Shown piece by piece: positions 6,654 to 10,279 of a stretch of 10,279 bases of DNA. Below the pieces are notes generated by a model, which was given only the letters and a program-made list of their open reading frames with translations, ran no database searches and was not told the origin of the DNA. The stretch comes from Bryobacterales bacterium (GTDB lineage: Bacteria > Cyanobacteriota > Vampirovibrionia > Obscuribacterales > Obscuribacteraceae). The position numbers and the translations under genes are program-made. How positions within the stretch are numbered: position 1 is the first letter of the stretch; each line of letters starts with the position of its first letter. The stretch spans positions 1 to 10,279 of the forward strand of contig CAJCHQ010000137.1 in assembly GCA_903970295.1 (NCBI GenBank), given 5' to 3'.

Positions 6654-7340
6654 ATGTCACACTTTTCCTCAGGTAGACCGGGCGAAGCCGGAACATTCAG
6701 ACCACATGAAGATGTGCGTGTAGCGGAAGCGGCATCCACCAGGATGTCTCTGGAATCACTCAATGACATGGAATCTTTCAATCAAATTCACGCTACAAAT
6801 ATTGCGACAAGTAACCCGGAAGTCCGAGCCATGCTAGGCAATGTGCAAATAGTCGGCGACGAATTCAATCAATACAACAATCCATTTAACAATAATAATT
6901 ACAGCGTTCCAAATCTTGCCCTGGACGCGACTTTGACCGAACAAGCTGCCCAGCCAAGCCAGTTCGCTAGAAGCGGAGAGGGGTTAGGTTTGGCAATTGT
7001 GGGTCTGGTATTGAGCGGTCTAGAAAATATGTTTAACGGTCAGGATCAAAACCAGTATCCCTTCGCACCAGTCGATCAAGGATCGCCATTTAATCCCTTC
7101 GCACCAGGCGATCAAGGATCGCCATTTAATCCGTTCACGCAAGGGCAATTCAATCCGTTTGCACAAGGCGACCAGAGCTCACAATTCAATCCACTGGCTC
7201 CCGGCGATCAAAGTTCGCCGCTCAACCCCTTCGCACCAGCCGCAGCGAGCTCAGCGCCCGGTGAGGGTGGTGGCGGTGATGAATCCGGCTCGGACGATTC
7301 CGGTAGTGACTCGGACGACTCAGACAATGCGGACGACTAA
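6654..7340 (+). CDS. Hypothetical repeat protein with acidic Ser/Asp tail, 228 residues
   Basis: No family recognised. Residues 1-108 are polar, with an Asn-rich stretch at 71-83 (FNQYNN, FNNNN). Residues 108-123 (GEGLGLAIVGLVLSGL) form a short Gly-spaced hydrophobic segment, just long enough to insert in or associate with a membrane; there is no N-terminal signal peptide. Residues 136-196 are about five degenerate 12-residue units of the type PFNPFAPGDQGS, likely disordered. After an Ala/Gly linker the protein ends in an acidic Ser/Asp tail (209-228). ATG 6654 is chosen from the strong AGGAG 7 bases upstream. A Pho-box-like promoter lies upstream. It is divergent from the 141-residue gene and sits 114 bp before the receiver-only regulator. 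The composition suggests a scaffold, surface or matrix role, but that is speculation. Confidence 0.75.
   Translation: MSHFSSGRPGEAGTFRPHEDVRVAEAASTRMSLESLNDMESFNQIHATNIATSNPEVRAMLGNVQIVGDEFNQYNNPFNNNNYSVPNLALDATLTEQAAQPSQFARSGEGLGLAIVGLVLSGLENMFNGQDQNQYPFAPVDQGSPFNPFAPGDQGSPFNPFTQGQFNPFAQGDQSSQFNPLAPGDQSSPLNPFAPAAASSAPGEGGGGDESGSDDSGSDSDDSDNADD
7058..7240 (+). repeat. Degenerate 36-bp tandem repeats
   Basis: Units at 7058-7093 and 7094-7129 differ at a single base. 7130-7153 is a 24-bp unit lacking 12 bp, 7154-7189 and 7190-7225 are full 36-bp units with more changes, and a partial unit runs 7226-7240. All lengths are multiples of three, so the array keeps the frame and encodes the PFNPFAPGDQGS-type repeats. 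The near-identity of the first two units points to a recent duplication. Confidence 0.9.
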
Positions 7341-7351
7341 GTCGAATGAGC

Positions 7352-7380
7352 TTGTCATAAAAAGGACACTGCAGTAGAGA
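7352..7380 (+). promoter_or_regulatory. Weak candidate promoter before the receiver-only regulator
   Basis: TTGTCA (7352-7357), a 5-of-6 match to -35, is followed after 17 bp by TAGAGA (7375-7380), only a 3-of-6 match to -10. TTGTCAT at 7352-7358 also matches one heptamer of the Pho-box-like elements, but the second heptamer position (AGGACAC) does not. The rest of the 114-bp gap shows nothing else convincing, and no terminator for the preceding gene. Confidence 0.25.
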
Positions 7381-7454
7381 CAACACAGATCAACAATCGC
7401 CAACTGTTTGCTCTAAAACGACTCACTGGCGCTAAAAATAAGGAGCACAATATC

Positions 7455-7928
7455 ATGACCGAATCGTCTCAAGCACCTGTCGCCATCGTTAATCCAATCG
7501 GTTGCGCCGCCAGCACATCGATCAATGCCCGAATATTATTAGTGGAAGACGATGAAGACCTGGCCCTGACAATATCGGATTCACTCGGTCTTGAAAAACA
7601 CTGCGTCGATGCCACTAAGGATGGCTTGAATGCGCAAGAGAGGCTGCGCGCAGGAGGATACGACGTCGTCGTTCTCGATTGGGGTCTGCCTGGAATCAGC
7701 GGCGTGGACCTTTTAAAACATTACCGCGCAAACGGTGGCGAAGCATTCGTGATCATGCTGACCGGCAAGGATACGATTGAAAATATAGCAACAGGGTTGG
7801 ATGCCGGAGCGGATGATTATTTGATCAAGCCCTTCGACTTACGCGAGCTTGCAGTGCGAGTGAAAACGCTGCTCAGGCGTCAACAAAGCGCTTCGTTGCT
7901 CAGTTGCCGGAAGAAAGAAGGCGACTGA
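7455..7928 (+). CDS. Receiver-only response regulator, paralogue of the OmpR-type regulator
   Basis: 157 residues. A 24-residue polar N-terminal extension precedes one receiver domain (about 25-142) with intact acidic residues D32/D33, phosphoacceptor Asp75 (VVVLDWGLPG), Thr103 and Lys125 (IKPF). By hand alignment about 82 of 119 positions match the receiver of the regulator at 4342, so the two are close paralogues. After the shared LLRR the protein ends with 15 unrelated residues; there is no DNA-binding domain and I see no remnant of one downstream. Such stand-alone receivers relay phosphate, compete for a kinase, or act by protein contact. AGGAG at 7441-7445 lies 9 bases before the ATG. 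It could be phosphorylated by the kinase at 2461 (inference). Loss of the output domain after duplication is the simplest history. Confidence 0.9.
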   Translation: MTESSQAPVAIVNPIGCAASTSINARILLVEDDEDLALTISDSLGLEKHCVDATKDGLNAQERLRAGGYDVVVLDWGLPGISGVDLLKHYRANGGEAFVIMLTGKDTIENIATGLDAGADDYLIKPFDLRELAVRVKTLLRRQQSASLLSCRKKEGD

Positions 7929-7940
7929 GAACCTTCATCG

Positions 7941-7950
7941 CCTGATCAGG
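7941..7950. other. Perfect 10-bp palindrome between regulator and hydrolase genes
   Basis: CCTGATCAGG reads the same on both strands. It is followed by a 6-bp inverted repeat, TGGCTG (7956-7961) and CAGCCA (7977-7982), with a 15-base loop and no T-run. This could be an operator or an RNA structure in the 73-bp gap; a chance origin is quite possible for elements this short. Confidence 0.25.
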
Positions 7951-8001
7951 ACAAGTGGCTGATACAATTACACAACCAGCCAATCGAGAAAGGCATTTAG
8001 A

Positions 8002-8991
8002 TTGAGGAATTGTGAAAAACAGTCAGACGATCAGTTGCGACCAAGCCTATTCCAACCACGTAGCTCTGCTTTCTTCCTGATACTAATCCTGGTTTCATGT
8101 TTGCTTTTCTGTTCTTTTCTTTGTTTTTCACCCGGGAATGCCGCTCCGACTTCTGACACCGACGACTTGCTTGATCCGAAAGCCAATGGTGGAGCGAAGC
8201 TTACTCCAACTCTACCGGCGGGCGTGAAAGCCGAATTTGATGTGCCGTATGGTCCAAATGCGGCGCAGCGTGTCGATGTCTACATGCCGGAAAGAGCCTC
8301 GCATGCAGCTTCGGCGCCAGTGATATTGATGGTGCACGGGGGTGGCTGGACAATCGGCGACAAGGCGAGCAAAGGAGTAGTGCTCAATAAAGTGGCGCGC
8401 TGGGTACCATTGGGCTTTATTTTCATCTCAGTCAATTATCGATTGAGCCCTGTAGCTGACCCGATCGAACAAGCTAATGACGTCGCCCGGGCCCTGGCAA
8501 TGGCCCAGTCAAAAGCAAAATCCTGGGGTGCTGATCCCGCTCGTTTCATACTCATGGGCCATTCATCAGGCGCCCATTTGGTAGATTTGCTCACTGCCGA
8601 TCCGAATATGGCATCCAACCAATGGGCTAATCCCTGGTTGGGAACCGTTTCATTAGATAGCGCCGCACTAGATGTAGTGGCGCGGATGCAAGCTCCGCAC
8701 GAGGCCTTCTGGAATCGAGCGTTCGGCAATGATCCGCACTACTGGAAATCGGCTTCACCGATTTACCGCCTGACTGCGCATCCCAAGCCAATTTTGCTGG
8801 TTTGCTCGTCACTCCGCCCAAACTCCTGCGAACAATCCAACTCTTTCGCCAAAGCAGCTAATGCGGTAAATGGTCAAGTTTCGGTCTTGCCAGTAAAACT
8901 GCGACACGGTGAAATCAATTCTAATCTTGGACTGCCCGGCAAGTACACAGACGACGTCGAGTCTTTCATCAAAACTCTGGCCTGGCCATAA
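8002..8991 (+). CDS. Exported alpha/beta hydrolase (esterase/lipase-like)
   Basis: 329 residues. A carboxylic-ester hydrolase-like fold; the substrate cannot be predicted. An N-terminal hydrophobic stretch at about 23-42 looks like a signal peptide with a possible cleavage after GNAA (about 45-48). A lipobox-like LVSC lies inside the stretch but is followed by more hydrophobic residues, so lipidation is doubtful. The oxyanion-hole motif HGGGW (112-116), the nucleophile elbow GHSSG (Ser188) and a C-terminal His302 (RHGEIN) are present. The usual catalytic Asp in the loop after strand 7 is not obvious: the loop reads VCSSLRPNSCEQS. No ATG fits the N-terminus. The first start codon after an in-frame stop (7960-7962) is TTG 8002 with AAGG 8 bases upstream. 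It follows the receiver-only regulator by 73 bp on the same strand, so an operon is possible. Confidence 0.85.
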   Translation: MRNCEKQSDDQLRPSLFQPRSSAFFLILILVSCLLFCSFLCFSPGNAAPTSDTDDLLDPKANGGAKLTPTLPAGVKAEFDVPYGPNAAQRVDVYMPERASHAASAPVILMVHGGGWTIGDKASKGVVLNKVARWVPLGFIFISVNYRLSPVADPIEQANDVARALAMAQSKAKSWGADPARFILMGHSSGAHLVDLLTADPNMASNQWANPWLGTVSLDSAALDVVARMQAPHEAFWNRAFGNDPHYWKSASPIYRLTAHPKPILLVCSSLRPNSCEQSNSFAKAANAVNGQVSVLPVKLRHGEINSNLGLPGKYTDDVESFIKTLAWP

Positions 8992-8999
8992 AGCAGAAC

Positions 9000-10034
9000 T
9001 CAAGAGATCATGCGCAACAAATTCAGCACGCCGGCTTTCGCCCTCGTCTTGTGCGCGGAGAGACCCTGAGCGTTGTTGATTTCGTCGAAATGATCGACGT
9101 AATACTTGAACGCCTGCCCCAAAATCTCTTGATTAGTAAGTGTTGGGTTCCAGCCTAAATCACGTTTGATCTTGCTGGTATCAAAAACAAAGTTTGCGGC
9201 GAGCATTCGGTAGTGGTAGGGACCCAAAGGCGAAAGCCCTAAGCTATTGAGAATCTTCAAAGCGAGCACAGTTGGTGCTTCCGGAATGCAGACGAGCCTT
9301 GGTTTTTTACCAGCGTTCGTCATCAACGAACGGTACAATTCTTTCATGGTCGGCACATTGTCGGAGCCCACGTGATAGATTCCGCGATGCTCGGAACGGG
9401 CTGCGAGCAAACAAGCGTTGGCCAAGTCGTGCCCGGCGATGAACGAATAACGATTACTGCCATCGCCGACAAGGTAGAGGCGACGTCCCTCCCGCACGAA
9501 GTCGAAAAGAATGGTCAAAAGACCGAGACGACCGGCAGAGATAATTGTAGGACAACGGATAATTATCGCGCTCACATCAGAGTAGGAAGCAATGATTTCC
9601 TCTGCCGCTAACTTGCTGCGACCATAGGTTTCAATCGGTTGTGTCGGTGTTGACTCGTCTACAGGCTTTTCGAAACCCGTACTGAAAACGCAATTTGTCG
9701 AGGTGAAGACAACTTTTTTTATGCCCAGTGTGCGAGCGCACTCCATCACATTGCGTGTGCCCTCTACATTGGAAGCCCAGAGGTGATCGAGGTTTTCCTT
9801 TACGTGTGCAAGCAGAGCAGCGATGTGCAAGATCGCATCAACTGGCCCAAAGTTTTTTACCGCCTCAATCAGATCAGCACCACTAGTGATATCGAGCTGA
9901 ATGTTTTTGTATCTGCGATTCGGATCATGCTCAGGCAAGCGGTCGATGCTCAGAACTTCATGCCCCTGATCGACCAGATAATCAGCCAGAACCGAACCGA
10001 AAAACCCCATCGCACCGGTGACCACAAACCGCAT
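9000..10034 (-). CDS. NAD-dependent epimerase/dehydratase (extended SDR)
   Basis: 344 residues, the usual length for the family. It should be a nucleotide-sugar or related epimerase, dehydratase or reductase. The Rossmann glycine motif TGAMGFFG (6-13) is at the N-terminus, and acidic Asp31 at the end of strand 2 (LSIDR) favours NAD over NADP. Residues 111-113 (TST) supply the catalytic Ser/Thr, and YGRSK (137-141) supplies the Tyr137/Lys141 pair. RCPTI (160-164), GDGSNRYSFIAGHDLA (190-205) and YHVGSD (220-225) are typical extended-SDR segments. The substrate cannot be fixed; 3-beta-hydroxysteroid-type and sugar-type members share these features. The ATG overlaps the stop of the upstream gene by one base (TAATG), indicating translational coupling with a probable glycosyltransferase. 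This favours a role in polysaccharide or glycolipid synthesis. Its end is only 8 bp from the convergent hydrolase. Confidence 0.9.
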   Translation of the reverse strand: MRFVVTGAMGFFGSVLADYLVDQGHEVLSIDRLPEHDPNRRYKNIQLDITSGADLIEAVKNFGPVDAILHIAALLAHVKENLDHLWASNVEGTRNVMECARTLGIKKVVFTSTNCVFSTGFEKPVDESTPTQPIETYGRSKLAAEEIIASYSDVSAIIIRCPTIISAGRLGLLTILFDFVREGRRLYLVGDGSNRYSFIAGHDLANACLLAARSEHRGIYHVGSDNVPTMKELYRSLMTNAGKKPRLVCIPEAPTVLALKILNSLGLSPLGPYHYRMLAANFVFDTSKIKRDLGWNPTLTNQEILGQAFKYYVDHFDEINNAQGLSAHKTRAKAGVLNLLRMIS

Positions 10035-10279
10035 TAATCAGCCTCGCTTTTTACCGGCAGATCTTTTTGTCTGCGCGCATAAATAACACTATCAGAATCT
10101 GCGTAAAGTTTTTGCCAGGTATTGTCTTTCGCCAGCCGCTTGGGCAGCTCCAGATTTGGTGGCAGAAATATCCAATCGATTTGATATTTATTCAACAATC
10201 CTGCCCAGCCATCCTGGCATTTGACCATTTTCCAATAATCCTGCAATAAGTCATTGCCGAACAGATTGTAGCGGGTATC
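10034..10279 (-). CDS. C-terminal fragment, probably a membrane glycosyltransferase (GT39/ArnT-like)
   Basis: The last 81 residues of a gene that is open to the right edge; a TTG at 10246 is an internal codon, not a start. The visible part reads DTRYNLFG, DYWKMV, a W-x-x-L-L-x-K-Y-x-I-D-W-I-F-L-P-P stretch and then WQKLYADSDSVIYARR. From memory, this pattern (a DxR, then a 'cannot be afforded by this residue, died of its wounds' type mixed alpha/beta segment ending in W..vy.D....v..R) is typical of the soluble C-terminal domain of multi-membrane-span glycosyltransferases using lipid-linked sugars. No membrane segment falls inside the fragment. Its TAA overlaps the epimerase ATG by one base. 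Moderate confidence only, because the catalytic part is outside the window. Confidence 0.5.
   Translation of the reverse strand, partial: DTRYNLFGNDLLQDYWKMVKCQDGWAGLLNKYQIDWIFLPPNLELPKRLAKDNTWQKLYADSDSVIYARRQKDLPVKSEAD

Noticed and set aside
6466..6723. Plus-strand reading frame of 85 codons across the divergent intergenic region
   Set aside because: It runs through both operators and the start of the 228-residue gene and has no supporting start signals.
7919..7943. AGGCGA...TCGCCT inverted repeat at the end of the receiver-only gene as a terminator
   Set aside because: A 6-bp stem with a 13-base loop and no T-run is too weak to call.

Overview
The window is a gene-dense bacterial stretch of roughly 50% GC. 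It has ten protein-coding genes, two of them cut by the window edges, and no RNA genes, insertion sequences or CRISPR arrays that I can see. The two-component genes, the LysM protein and the several small proteins of unknown family remind me of the non-photosynthetic cyanobacterial relatives (Melainabacteria/Vampirovibrionia, Obscuribacter-like). That placement is an impression from protein style and not proven by the sequence.

Layout. Positions 3-2420 (+) hold the C-terminal part of a DUF4132 (MolR-like) protein that is open to the left edge. At 2461-4269 (-) there is a membrane sensor histidine kinase (HAMP, PAS, HisKA, HATPase). It is divergent from an OmpR/PhoB-type response regulator at 4342-5019 (+), and the 72 bp between them carries a near-consensus sigma-70 promoter. 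The regulator overlaps tail to tail, by 19 bp, a LysM-domain protein at 5001-5807 (-) that has a Pro/Ala repeat tail. Next come an unrecognised 141-residue protein at 5995-6420 (-) and, divergent from it, an unrecognised 228-residue protein at 6654-7340 (+) with 12-residue Phe/Pro/Gln/Gly repeats and a Ser/Asp tail. A receiver-only response regulator (7455-7928, +) is about 69% identical to the receiver of the first regulator. It is followed by an exported alpha/beta hydrolase (8002-8991, +). The right end holds an NAD-dependent epimerase (9000-10034, -), translationally coupled to an upstream gene cut by the right edge that looks like the C-terminus of a membrane glycosyltransferase.

The most notable signal is an 18-bp element of the form YTGTCAC-N4-CTGTAAY. 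It occurs three times, once upstream of each of the LysM, 141-residue and 228-residue genes, each time in the same orientation as the gene it precedes. It has the heptamer-4-heptamer (11-bp period) architecture of PhoB/OmpR-family binding sites. The three unrecognised or repeat-bearing genes therefore look like one small regulon sitting between a full OmpR/PhoB-type regulator and its receiver-only paralogue. That regulon is an inference from the motif and the gene layout.
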